Source of the DNA: Bugula neritina
Lineage: Eukaryota; Bryozoa; Gymnolaemata; Cheilostomatida; Bugulidae
Assembly: GCA_964035545.1 (NCBI GenBank)
Contig: OZ037772.1
Location: 2,076,001 to 2,140,000 of the forward strand
Direction: 5' to 3'
DNA length: 64,000 nt
Shown here piece after piece: positions 20,041 to 30,600 of the stretch; position 1 is the stretch's first letter, and each line of letters opens with the position of its first letter. The translations under genes were made by a program, and so were the position numbers. The notes below the pieces were generated by a model that was not told the DNA's origin, ran no database searches, and saw only the letters and a program-made list of their open reading frames with translations.

Positions 20041-23000
20041 CCTGCCGTACTGGTTGTTGTGAGCAGCCACTGTGATGGTCAGCAGACCATCTGGCCCGAT
20101 CCGCAGGGAGTCCCAACGTTGGCAGTACGACCGTAACTCGGTGCATCCCTGCCGCAGTTGTTCTTCACTGGGTCGTCGCCCCTCCTTTTTGGCACGATAT
20201 ACGTCGGCTACCACTCCAGGGAGGTCCTCCTGGAGTCTTCGTAGCTCCCTAACGTTATCAGCCAAGACAGGATTGGCACGGAGGCGTTGGATAGCCTCCG
20301 GGGGCGTAGCGGCCTTCTGTAGGAGTTGACCCTGGTCCCAGTCATACTCCGTTTCAGAGTGGTTCAGTGCTCTCAACTCGGATTTTGGGGGACCTCCGTC
20401 CCTCTTCTCGATGTTGAGGCACTGTTTACACCCCTCGTCCGGTCGCCGGCTCAGTCCATCAGCATTGCCGTGTTTCTTACCGGGTCGGTGCTCGATCCGG
20501 TAAGAGAACTCGGCCAGGACCTCGAGCCATCGGGCGACTTGGCTGGACGGTTCTGCTCTCTTACATAACCAAATCAAGGAGGCGTGGTCGGTCCGCAAGC
20601 GGAACTTCCTGCCGTATAGATAAGGTCTGAAATGCTTCACTGACTTGATTACTGCCAGTAATTCCTTTCGGGTAGTGCAGTAATTTCGTTCAGTGGGCGA
20701 GAGAGACTTACTGTAGTAGGCCACGACTACTTCGCGGCCCTCCTGCACCTGGGACAGCACAGCGCCGACATTTTGGTCACTGGCGTCAGTATCGAGGATG
20801 TACTCCAGGGCAGGGTCTGGATAGGCCAGGATAGGGGCCTCCAGCAGGCGGCCCTTGAGGCAGTCGAACGCTCTCTGTTCGACGGGAGTCCACTGCCAGG
20901 TCACTCCCTTTGCGGTGAGCCGGTTTAATGGCTGCGCTACCCCCGCAAAGTCTGGTATGTATTGCCTGTAATACCCTACCAGCCCCAGGAAAGCCCGTAG
21001 CCCGGTCAAATCCTGGGGGGTTACCCAATCTTCTATAGCTCGTACCTTTTCGGGATCCGTCGCCACACCGTGACGGCCGACGATGTGCCCCAGGTACTTC
21101 ACCTCTGGCTGCAAGAGAGCGCACTTGGAGGGTTTGAGCTTCAGATTGGCGCCTCGGAGTCGATCGAAGACCTCCCGCAGACGGCTGACGTGTGTCTGAA
21201 AGTCTGGGGAGATCACGATGACGTCGTCGAGGTATACTAGCAGTGTCTTCCAGTGGAGTCCACTGAGGACCTGTTCCATGAGCCGCTGGAACGTGGCGGG
21301 GGCGGAAGTCAGTCCGAAGGGGAGGACTTTCCACTTCCATAAGCCGTCCCGCGTGATGAACGCCGCCTTCTCCTGGGCGTCTGGGCTGAGGGGGACCTGC
21401 CAATAGCCGCTCAACAAGTCTAGCGTACTGAAGTACTTGCTGCCGGCTAAGGCGTCCAGAGATTCGTCGATCCTGGGTAAGGGGTAGGCGTCCTGTATGG
21501 TCACGCTATTGAGCTTGCGATAATCCACACAGAACCGCCAACTGCCGTCTTTCTTTCGGACCAGAACGACCGGTGAACTCCACGCACTATGTGCTGGCTC
21601 GATGAGGCCGCGGTCCAAAAGATTCCGGACTTGTTGGCTGACCTCCTTTTCCTTCTCGGGTCCCAGCCTCCTAGTGGGCTGCCTAATAGGGGTAGTCCCT
21701 GCAGCCAGCGGTATCTCATGACGGACGGCCGTGGTCAGGCCGACGTCATGGTCCCCACTGCTGAACACGTCGCTATAATCACGTAGCAACTGAGCCATAG
21801 TCTGGCGTTCCACGTTGCCCGTGCAGCCGCCACACGCTGCCTGGTATAGCTCTTTGACGTGTTTTGGGACGGTCCCCCGCCTAACTGACGGGCTCTGTTG
21901 GGGACCTTCCGTCGCAGCTCCCAGCGACGGCCCTATATCCTCCTCCTGGATGGAGTGGAAGCGACCCAGCATGGATCCTGACGGTAATTGTACCGCTTCG
22001 GAGAAGGGGTTGACACACTTCACCAAGATCTCTCCTCGGTCAGTCAGCCGGTTAAGGCTGCTGGCGAGTTGGATTCTAGTGTGCGCACCTTCGACAACCC
22101 CCAACCCCGAGAGTTGGCTATTGTTCACTCTGCAGTGAACGGTAGCCCGGGAGCAGCCGGGTATAGTACAGTTACGTACTACCTGCACACCTCCCGCTAG
22201 AGGACGACCGAACTTGTCGACACAGGTGAGCTCTTTGCCGCCCATTAGCATGGCTGACTTGCTAAAGTCAATATGGCACCCGTGTCTCTTCAAGAACGAC
22301 ATCCCCAGTATGGCATCTTCCTCCAGTGGGCTGATGACGAAGGTTTCCTGAATGGCCTGGTCGCGGACGCGCCCAGCCAATTCTATGATACCGTAGAAAG
22401 GAATCCGTGACCCGTCAGCTAGGGTGCCCGGTTCCCCGGTATAGGGAGCTAAGGCTCCCCTCTCCTTGAGAGGGAGGGTGTCGAAGACCCGACGGCTGAG
22501 GAGATTAGTGGTACACCCGGAGTCTAACAGGAAGGTGACAGCTTTACCGGCCACCTTCCCTGGTAAGAAGTAGCTGCCTCCGTGTGGTTGTACCCGTACT
22601 CCCCCAGCGTGCTCGGTCTCGGCCGAACGGGGCTGTGCCCGTTTGTTCCGCGGTTTGCGGGGCCGGTGAGAGTTTCCTTGCGGGGAGGTGTTTTGATCCT
22701 CCCCGATGCCCTGAGGGGCCTCGCTGGTCTGTTCCATTACTGGTAACGGACCGAAGCGGTTGGTGAGAGGCAGAGAGAAGGGGTCTCGTGGTCGACCCGG
22801 TTGGCTGGTTCGGCGAGGTGTTTGCCATTGACGGGGGGTGTGCTGCTGGGCCCGTACGGGCTCCTGGCGACATCCACCCCGTTTTCCTCTCGGTGTGGGC
22901 CCGCGGAGCTCTGGGGGTCTCCGGGGAGGTTGTGGCTTCTGCTGCCGTTTGAATTGTGGGCCGCTCGGGTGGCGGTGCCCCTGGTTGCCGCTTTCCCAGC

Positions 23001-23760
23001 GTCGCATCGTAGGTCTGGGGGGTTTTGTTGCCGTCCTCTTACTCTTCCTTGAGTGGTTGTATGTTATCGTCGCAACCAATTGTCCCAGTCTAGTCATCAA
23101 GCGGCTTATCTCCATCTCTATGGGGGGTTTAGTGGTCGCGGCAGCTATGCGGACCGGATGGTCTGGTTCCCTAGAGGTCTGGGGAGTGGCCTCTTCCGTC
23201 TTATAGAGTCGCTCGGCTCCAGCGTAGGCCTTGTTCTCCTGGATTGCAGCCTCGATTGTGGTCACTCCCTTGGCTTGTAACTGGTGGTGGAAGTCCAAAG
23301 AGTTGAGGGACTGTACAAAGGCTTCGAATGTGTAGTGCCGTCTGTGTGTTTCTGGCAGATCGCTATACGCGGTCCGTGCCAGTCTCTGCACCAGAGTGGC
23401 GTGGTCAGAAAGCGGTGTACATGTCTTGCGGAGTAATCCTCGCAGCCTGGACTTGGCGACGGCAACGGGCATGCCAAAACGGGCCCGTAGTGTAGCAATG
23501 ATCCCGTTTACGCTAGGCTTCCACCCGTACGGCTTGGCTTCTTCCGTCAGTGCCATCCGCAGTTTTGTAAGAGTTACTCTTGGCGGCCATCTTGTAATGG
23601 CTGCAGCTTCATGGAACTCTTGAACGAATTGTTCAATATCCTCGCGGCCTGTGAACACGGGAACCTCTAATGTGTTCCTATATACCTCCTCTCCAGCTCC
23701 GAGAGGGCCTATAATAATGTTCTGCTCACCTCCTTCCATTGAAGTTACTCCCTCGTCCAT
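20002..23760 (-). CDS. Gag-Pol polyprotein, gag to RNase H (Ty3/gypsy)
   Basis: An uninterrupted 1,252-codon frame starts at an ATG at 23,760, about 40 bp from the primer site. Residues about 30-230 resemble a retrotransposon gag domain. A Pro/Arg-rich segment follows with a GNQGH core but without the cysteines of a CCHC knuckle. The aspartic protease active site is LLDSGCTTNLL (about residue 415). The reverse transcriptase carries FSTLDLLSGYWQVPL and the YLDD catalytic motif; RNase H carries YILDTDASD and a later TDHASL. Gag and pol are fused in one frame with no frameshift between them. The frame stops at 20,002, just after the start of the integrase zinc-binding region, which continues in another frame. 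The organism's own genes are not involved. Confidence 0.93.
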   Translation of the reverse strand: MDEGVTSMEGGEQNIIIGPLGAGEEVYRNTLEVPVFTGREDIEQFVQEFHEAAAITRWPPRVTLTKLRMALTEEAKPYGWKPSVNGIIATLRARFGMPVAVAKSRLRGLLRKTCTPLSDHATLVQRLARTAYSDLPETHRRHYTFEAFVQSLNSLDFHHQLQAKGVTTIEAAIQENKAYAGAERLYKTEEATPQTSREPDHPVRIAAATTKPPIEMEISRLMTRLGQLVATITYNHSRKSKRTATKPPRPTMRRWESGNQGHRHPSGPQFKRQQKPQPPRRPPELRGPTPRGKRGGCRQEPVRAQQHTPRQWQTPRRTSQPGRPRDPFSLPLTNRFGPLPVMEQTSEAPQGIGEDQNTSPQGNSHRPRKPRNKRAQPRSAETEHAGGVRVQPHGGSYFLPGKVAGKAVTFLLDSGCTTNLLSRRVFDTLPLKERGALAPYTGEPGTLADGSRIPFYGIIELAGRVRDQAIQETFVISPLEEDAILGMSFLKRHGCHIDFSKSAMLMGGKELTCVDKFGRPLAGGVQVVRNCTIPGCSRATVHCRVNNSQLSGLGVVEGAHTRIQLASSLNRLTDRGEILVKCVNPFSEAVQLPSGSMLGRFHSIQEEDIGPSLGAATEGPQQSPSVRRGTVPKHVKELYQAACGGCTGNVERQTMAQLLRDYSDVFSSGDHDVGLTTAVRHEIPLAAGTTPIRQPTRRLGPEKEKEVSQQVRNLLDRGLIEPAHSAWSSPVVLVRKKDGSWRFCVDYRKLNSVTIQDAYPLPRIDESLDALAGSKYFSTLDLLSGYWQVPLSPDAQEKAAFITRDGLWKWKVLPFGLTSAPATFQRLMEQVLSGLHWKTLLVYLDDVIVISPDFQTHVSRLREVFDRLRGANLKLKPSKCALLQPEVKYLGHIVGRHGVATDPEKVRAIEDWVTPQDLTGLRAFLGLVGYYRQYIPDFAGVAQPLNRLTAKGVTWQWTPVEQRAFDCLKGRLLEAPILAYPDPALEYILDTDASDQNVGAVLSQVQEGREVVVAYYSKSLSPTERNYCTTRKELLAVIKSVKHFRPYLYGRKFRLRTDHASLIWLCKRAEPSSQVARWLEVLAEFSYRIEHRPGKKHGNADGLSRRPDEGCKQCLNIEKRDGGPPKSELRALNHSETEYDWDQGQLLQKAATPPEAIQRLRANPVLADNVRELRRLQEDLPGVVADVYRAKKEGRRPSEEQLRQGCTELRSYCQRWDSLRIGPDGLLTITVAAHNNQYGRKRVICPAAIDKS

Positions 23761-23801
23761 GATGTTCTAATACTTCTCATTGTTCTCATACAGTAGCTAG
23801 A

Positions 23802-23820
23802 AATCCCACCGCTGCCACCA
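23802..23820 (-). promoter_or_regulatory. Primer-binding site for tRNA-Leu
   Basis: One base inside the 5' LTR, the minus strand begins TGGTGGCAGCGGTGGGATT. Its complement, AATCCCACCGCTGCCACCA, equals the 3' end of a eukaryotic tRNA-Leu acceptor stem and T-arm with the added CCA (19 of 19 bases as I know the family). This is where minus-strand cDNA synthesis of the element would be primed. Confidence 0.88.
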
Positions 23821-23821
23821 C

Positions 23822-24093
23822 TGTAGTAATTTGTGTAACTACTATGCGTGGGTTCCTAGCTTGTAATTATGTCTATTTATCTACACCAATAAAGTATTTA
23901 AGTAAGAGTTTCCAAAGTTTATTTACTACTAATTATATAAAAGATACAGCACGTACACAGATTAGAGATTACATCTTCGCTTAGTTAACACGCTCTCTCT
24001 ACTGCAAAACTACTACTAGCTGAGGGTTATCACGTGATGCACACGGATAGGCTGAAGGAATACGAGGGACGCGCGTATTACGTCCTCACTACA
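23822..24093 (-). repeat. 5' LTR of the Ty3/gypsy element
   Basis: This is the upstream LTR with respect to the element's minus-strand coding direction. It has the same 272-bp length and TG...CA ends as the 3' LTR. The ATAC target repeat follows directly at 24,094. Confidence 0.95.
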
Positions 24094-24244
24094 ATACTAG
24101 TAATAATACTAATAGTAATTAGTAATGCTGTGATAGTAATAGTAGTACTCACTAATCTATCACCATCAGTACCAACCTTATTTATTAAGTTTAAGAATTA
24201 TGATTATCTACTTCTAGTTCTAGTCTTTAAAAGTTGAATTATTA

Positions 24245-24590
24245 TTGTTATTATTACTAGTTTATATTACCAAGTTATATTACCAGGTTATGTTACCAAG
24301 TTATATTACTAGTTTATGTTACCAAATTATATTACCAGTTTATGTTACTAAGTTATATTACCAGGTTATGTTACCAAGTTATATTACTAGTTTATGTTAT
24401 CAAGTTATATTACTAGTTTATGTTACCAAGTTATATTACTAGTTTATGTTACCAAGTTATATTACTAGTTTATATCACCAAGTTATATTACAAGTTTATA
24501 TTACCAAGTTATATTACTAGTTTATGTTACCAAGTTATATTACTAGTTTAAATCACCAAGTTATATTACTAGTTTATACTGCTAGTATTC
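24245..24590. repeat. 26-bp minisatellite (two 13-bp halves)
   Basis: Units alternate TTACCAAGTTATA and TTACTAGTTTATG with small changes. It begins about 150 bp to the right of the Ty3/gypsy element and ends just before the first recognised collagen exon. A 65-codon open frame across it is an artefact of the repeat. Confidence 0.88.
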
Positions 24591-24659
24591 AACAACTACC
24601 CTCCAGCACATCTCAACTCTGACGCAACTGCACTGGATAATCATCCGTATAGTTTATAG

Positions 24660-27600
24660 TTTATGTTGAACTCTTCAGACCCTGAGAACTGTGCGTGTGG
24701 CTTCACCTGCGAGTGTGGTGCCTGTGTTGGGGTATGTGACCTTGACAGAGACTGTGGGAAGCTGCAGATCTGTTTGGAGAAAAGATGTTATCAGCAGGCC
24801 TCACCAGATGACAGGACAGTTGTCTGGGATCTTTATCACTCAGAACTAGTAGAACGTTCTTCAGGTTTGAATGCGAAATCTTTGTTCTAAACTCTATTAG
24901 AGTTTAAAAGTGTTGCTTTCTGTTGTACTTATATCTGTGCTGGCCAGGATTTTTGAATGATTTTTATTATGTATTTACATAACAGAGTGTAAACTTAAAG
25001 CTGAATTTGCTTTATTTTCTACATATTTTGGTTTGCGATTTTTCAGTAGAAACGAGGTATCACACTTGGTGTGATTATCAGCATTTTTTGCAGGTGCTTC
25101 TATCCGTGTACTGACAACACAGCCTGTCCTAGTGATGGACAGATCTGTCACCATGGTGTCTGTAAAGAGGGCTGTCAGGTGAGTAGTCGCTATGACCTAC
25201 ACTGCGAGTTATTGATGACTTTCATACTATGAGTTGTGACTACCTACTATAATTTATACTGCGAGTCCAAGTATCTGCTGTAACTTATGCTGTGAGTCAT
25301 GACTAACTGATTTCACTTATACTGTGAGTCAATTATCAAAAATAGCAAAGAAGTAGAGATATGTTGTGTATGTGAGATATGTGAGGTTATTTAGTGACTA
25401 GTTCGCTATTTATAGAGTTTTGTTTCTATTAATAGACTGTACTGAAGATGAACAATGTGGATCTGAGTTTACTGAATGCATATCCAACATATGCTATCAG
25501 CTTTATCCTCTCAACAATCCAGATCTTTCTGATGCTGAGCAGGACAGACTCTTTGATGATCGGCTGGACCTACAGAATGATGGTAAGTTACTCTGTTAAT
25601 ATAGTTACTCTGTTAGTATAGTTACTCTGTTAGTATAGTTACTCTGTTAGTACAGTTACTCTGTTAGTATAGTTACTCTGTTAGTACAGTTACTCTGTTA
25701 GTATAGTTACTCTGTTAGTATAATTACTCTGTTAGTATAGTTACTCTGTTAGTATAATTACTCAGTTAGTACAGTTACTCTGTTAGTATAATTACTCTGT
25801 TAGTACAGTTACTCTGTTAGTATAGTTACTCTGTTAGTACAGTTACTCTGTTAGTATAGTTACTCTGTTAGTATAGTTACTCTGTTAGTATAATTACTCA
25901 GTTAGTACAGTTACTCTGTTAGTATAGTTACTCTGTTAGTATAGTTACTCTGTTAGTACAGTTACTCTGTTAGTACAGTTACTCTGTTAGTATAGTTACT
26001 CTGTTAGTACAGTTACTCTGTTAGTACAATTACTCTGTTAGTTTAGTTACTCTGTTAGTACAGTTACTCTGTTAGTATAATTACTCTGTTAGTATAGTTA
26101 CTCTGTTAGTATAATTACTCAGTTAGTACAGTTACTCTGTTAGTATAATTACTCTGTTAGTACAGTTACTCTGTTAGTATAGTTACTCTGTTAGTACAGT
26201 TACTCTGTTAGTATAGTTACTCTGTTAGTATAGTTACTCTGTTAGTATAATTACTCAGTTAGTATAGTTACTCTGTTAGTATAGTTACTCTGTTAGTACA
26301 GTTACTCTGTTAGTACGGTTACTCTGTTAGTACAGTTACTCTGTTAGTATAGTTCCTCTGTTAGTATAGTTACTTTGTTAGTATAGTTACTCTGTTAGTA
26401 TAGTTACTCTGTTAGTATAGTTACTCTGCTAGTACAGTTGCTCTGCTAGTATAGTTACTCTGTTAGTACAGTTACTCTGTTAGTATAGTTACTCTGTTAG
26501 TATAATTACTCTGTTAGAATAGTTACTCTGTTAGTATAGTTACTCTGTTAGTATAGTTACTCTGTTAGTACAGTTACTCTGTTAGTATAGTTACTCTGTT
26601 AGTATAATTAATCTGTTAGTATAGTTACTCTGTTAGTTTAGTTACAGTAACAGTTTGCTAGTCATAATAACTTTCACTGTTAGTTGCTTAACAAGTTATT
26701 CTACATCTCTCGTAGCCACAACCAAAGTGGTGTCTATATATCCTGCTAGTGACTTGAGTAATGACTCATATGTCTCCTACACTACGAGTGGTCAGCTTGC
26801 AGCAGTGTTGGAAGAGAGTGGAGACAACTTGGATCAGAGGTATAGGTATTGCTTAGTATAAGTTATACCGTTACCATATATAAGCAGAGTGACAGATGAA
26901 CTGACTGACTGACTGACTGACAAACTGACCGACTGACTGACTGACAAACTGACTGACTGACTGACTGACTGACTGACTGACTGACTGACTGACTGACTGA
27001 CTGACTGACTGACTGGCTGACTGACTGGACAGACAAACAGATAGGTAAATATCGATCAGATATATAGTGAAGCTACCAACTGAGACCCAGACTGTGTTTT
27101 GATACTGGTATATGATATCCTTCTACAATGTGTTTACAGTTCACTGTACAAAGTATAGTTCCATCAGATGGACTCGCTCTACTCATGTGTAAGACTCATC
27201 AAGAATGTCTACCCAATCAGATCTGTGTTAACGAGGTGTGCACACTGACGTGTAAAAGTGACTCTGAGTGTGCATCCAACCAGGTTAGATACTGCATACA
27301 TGTCTCTATCATAGCAAGTATTTCACAAACTATTCTGAAACCCATACTTTTATTGTTCAATGTCTATGTATTCTCCACCATGTTTTTACTAGAAGTAAAC
27401 TTTATTTCAGTAATGAGTTTAAAATAAATTATTGTTTCGCATTGTACAGTTTATTATTGCCTGAATCTTGTAATAAGAAGATTGATAATATTAGAGCAGC
27501 TATGTGATTGGCTTAACAATATCAGAGCAGGGATTTGATTGGCTTAACAATATCAGTGCAGCGATGTGATTAGCTTTACAATATCAGAGTAGGGATGCTA

Positions 27601-30600
27601 TTGGCTACTCTGTTCTGTTCTGCAGGGCTTCAGAAGAGAAGAGGGGAAACGGGATTGCCCTGTGCTGTAGGAGATGCTGGAAGACCCGGACCTCAATGTC
27701 CAATGGGAGAGAGCCGGTCGACTGGGCTCAAGAGATTCCTCAGACCAGTCGGTGCTCCTGGTTATCCTGGCCTGCAAGAACCGAGGTTGGTGAATAGTAT
27801 CTTTGTGGGGCTCACTGCTTGTGTGGAAGTCGTCTCCTCTGAATTATTTGGAAATATCGCTTGAGTTCCTTGCCCTGTATTATCAGTTAGCCACGCCTAG
27901 GTGTTTCACAGTTCATTACAGGGTTGGGGTGATTGTAATTTGTAATTGTAATTTGTTGTATTTAATTACATTTTTTCAAGTAATTGAATGTAATTTGTAA
28001 TTGATGTATAAACATTTAATTGTAATTAATTACATATCTAATGTAATTGATTTTTACAATTACATCTCAATTACTTCAAACTTTTAAATCTTAAGAAATT
28101 CATTCTTTTTTAACATGCCTACTGTTAAATAACAAGTTCAGGTTAAGTCAATGTAGTATAGTATCAGTGTTGAGAACAAAGGAGGTTCCCCCCTGTCAAA
28201 ATTGCCCCTGCTAGGTGGACCCTAGAAGTGAAATTGCATAACTTTCATTTGTCCCTTGTGAGAACAAAAGTAATTGTAATTGTAATTAATTGCTTTACAA
28301 TGTAGTTTTGTAGTGTAATTAATTACATTTATTTCAACTGTAATTATAATTGTAATTGACAAATTCTCATGTAATTGTAATTAATTGCATTCACATGTAA
28401 TTGACCCCAACAACCCTGGTTTATTATGGAGCTCATACTTTTATTGTTCAAGGTCTAGATGTATTCTCCACCATGTTTTTACTAGAAGTAAACTTTAATT
28501 CGGTAATAAATTTAAAATAAATTGTTTAATTTCATATTTTGCTGTTTATTATTGCCTGAGTATTGTAATGAGAATATTGGCTTCACAATACCAGTGCAGC
28601 GATGTGATTGGTTTGACAGTATCAGAATAGTGATGTGATTGGCTAATCTGTTCTGTTCTGCAGGGCCATGCCTACTTGTATTATGTGTTAATCTTGTTTT
28701 GCAGTGAACAGAAAGGGATAATGGGTCCCAAAAGACACCCGGGATCTTACAGAACTGATGGAGAGGAAGGGTTCACCCGATGTTGATGGCCTGCCTGGTA
28801 TATCCGGCAATCCTGGAGATGCAGGAGAAAGGAGACCACCTTGTTTCTCAGGAGATACCGGACTTTTTGGAGAACCAGGTGATGTTTACGCTTAATTGAG
28901 TTCAATCTGTCAAGTTAAGTTGGGATCTTTTTCGTTTTCATTATTTTATGTTTGTTATGTGGAAAAGGGGAAACTCTGTCTCGAAGCATTTTTGTTTTTT
29001 CAGAGAGCTTTGGATTATTTTATTATGGTCTACACAGGGGTGTAGACAAACTAAACTACGCAGGGGTGTAAACAGACTAAACTACATAGGGGTGTAGACA
29101 GACTAGACTACACAGGGGTGTAGACAGACTAAACTACATAGGGGTGTAGACAGACTAAACTTACTACAAACTTATAACTACCTTGCATCATGCTGTCATG
29201 CCGTCTCCATTCTCTCTTATAATTTGACCTTTATTTAGCGAGCAGATTTCTAGTAGGCTATTCTATAGTGACCAGTCACACTGTTTATTATAGCAACATA
29301 GAAATCAAGTTGAAAACTAGTTGCACTTGTTGTGATGCTATCAATGGGTGCTTACAGGTAGAGACGGAGTACCTGGACCTGTTCAGATCGGATATCAGGG
29401 TAAACAAGGAGATCAAGGTCCTGCAGGTAAGAATGAGGAGTTACTCACCCTTGCTTGTGTATTTCTGTTCTTTTTAGGTATTCTATAATATGCTGGGGTT
29501 TCCCTCACAGCTATTATATATGCTGGAATTCCCCTCACACCTATGCTATATGCCGGGGTTTCCCTCACAGCTATGCTATATGCTGGGGTTTCCCTCACAG
29601 CTATTATATATGCTGGAATTCCCCTCACACCTATGCTATATGCCGGGGTTTCCCTCACAGATATTCTATATGCTGGGGTTTCCCTCACAGATATGCTATA
29701 TGCTGGGGTTCTCCTCACAGCTAGTCTGCACTAAGGCAGGGAGTAGGCTAAGTAATCATATTGAATCCCAGCAGTGCTTGTTACTTCAACTGACAGGATT
29801 ACTATGTATGATAGTTACTCTGACTGGTTTTCATGGATTATTTTTACCATACTGTTTGCCACATGATGCATTGTCTGAGTAAAAACAAGGAAACAAAGAA
29901 ATATACCAGAAATGTTGAGAATTGTGGTGTTCCAGAATTAATAAATGACCACTTGTAATGCGTACTGGTGCTGCTTGGTTCATAGGACCTGTCGAACAAG
30001 CTGGAGAACCTGGTCTGGATGGCAGAAATGGAAAGACAGGAGAAACTGCACGAACTAATATGCCTGGTCCAACCGGCTCAAGGGGGGTCACTGGAGAACC
30101 CGGATCTGATGGAAGGTATTTTTTGTGCTTTACTCTATTCAGCTTCTTGGAACTTTTTATTTGATTTAGTTTTTATAATTTGTTATCAATTTTTTCAGAG
30201 ACGGTTTACCTGGAGTACCGGGTGCTGATGGTAGACCTGGGGAGCAGGGTGATCAAGGACCTCCTGGCTCCATGGGTCCAGTGGGAATCTCCGGTAACCA
30301 GGGACCTGAAGGTGCTCAAGGAGACAAGGGTGATAAGGCAAGAACATTCTTTATTCAGTTTTCTATTTATTTCAGTTCTCTGGTTTTCCACTAGTCAATC
30401 CTGTAGTTGTTTATTTGTTTTAGTTTATTTATGTTAATACTAAAGTTGCTTCAGTGACATCACATGATGTAATATATTACATAACAGTGCAGTATAATAC
30501 ACCATAATATAATATGTTATACAATACAATAATATTACAGAAAATATAATTCACTAATATCTCACAGCTAAGTTGTGTCTCCTAAATATATTCATTACTA

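Larger units (their letters stand above)
16524..24093 (-). mobile_element. Complete Ty3/gypsy LTR retrotransposon (7,570 bp)
   Basis: Two 272-bp direct LTRs bound the element, and the internal coding is on the minus strand. The termini are TGTAGT...ACTACA, and a 4-bp ATAC repeat flanks both ends (16,520-16,523 and 24,094-24,097), consistent with an integrase-made target duplication. Order on the minus strand: 5' LTR, tRNA-Leu primer site, gag-pol ORF with protease, reverse transcriptase, RNase H, integrase and GPY-type C-terminus, then a third ORF, polypurine tract, 3' LTR. The two LTRs differ at only two positions that I can see, so insertion was recent. The coding region has one apparent frameshift and one amber stop before the integrase core and a second frameshift after it, so this copy is probably not autonomous as sequenced. 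Confidence 0.95.

Noticed and set aside
20786-21403. 205-codon minus-strand frame within gag-pol
   Set aside because: Alternate-frame shadow of reverse transcriptase; the frame with YLDD and other motifs is the real one.
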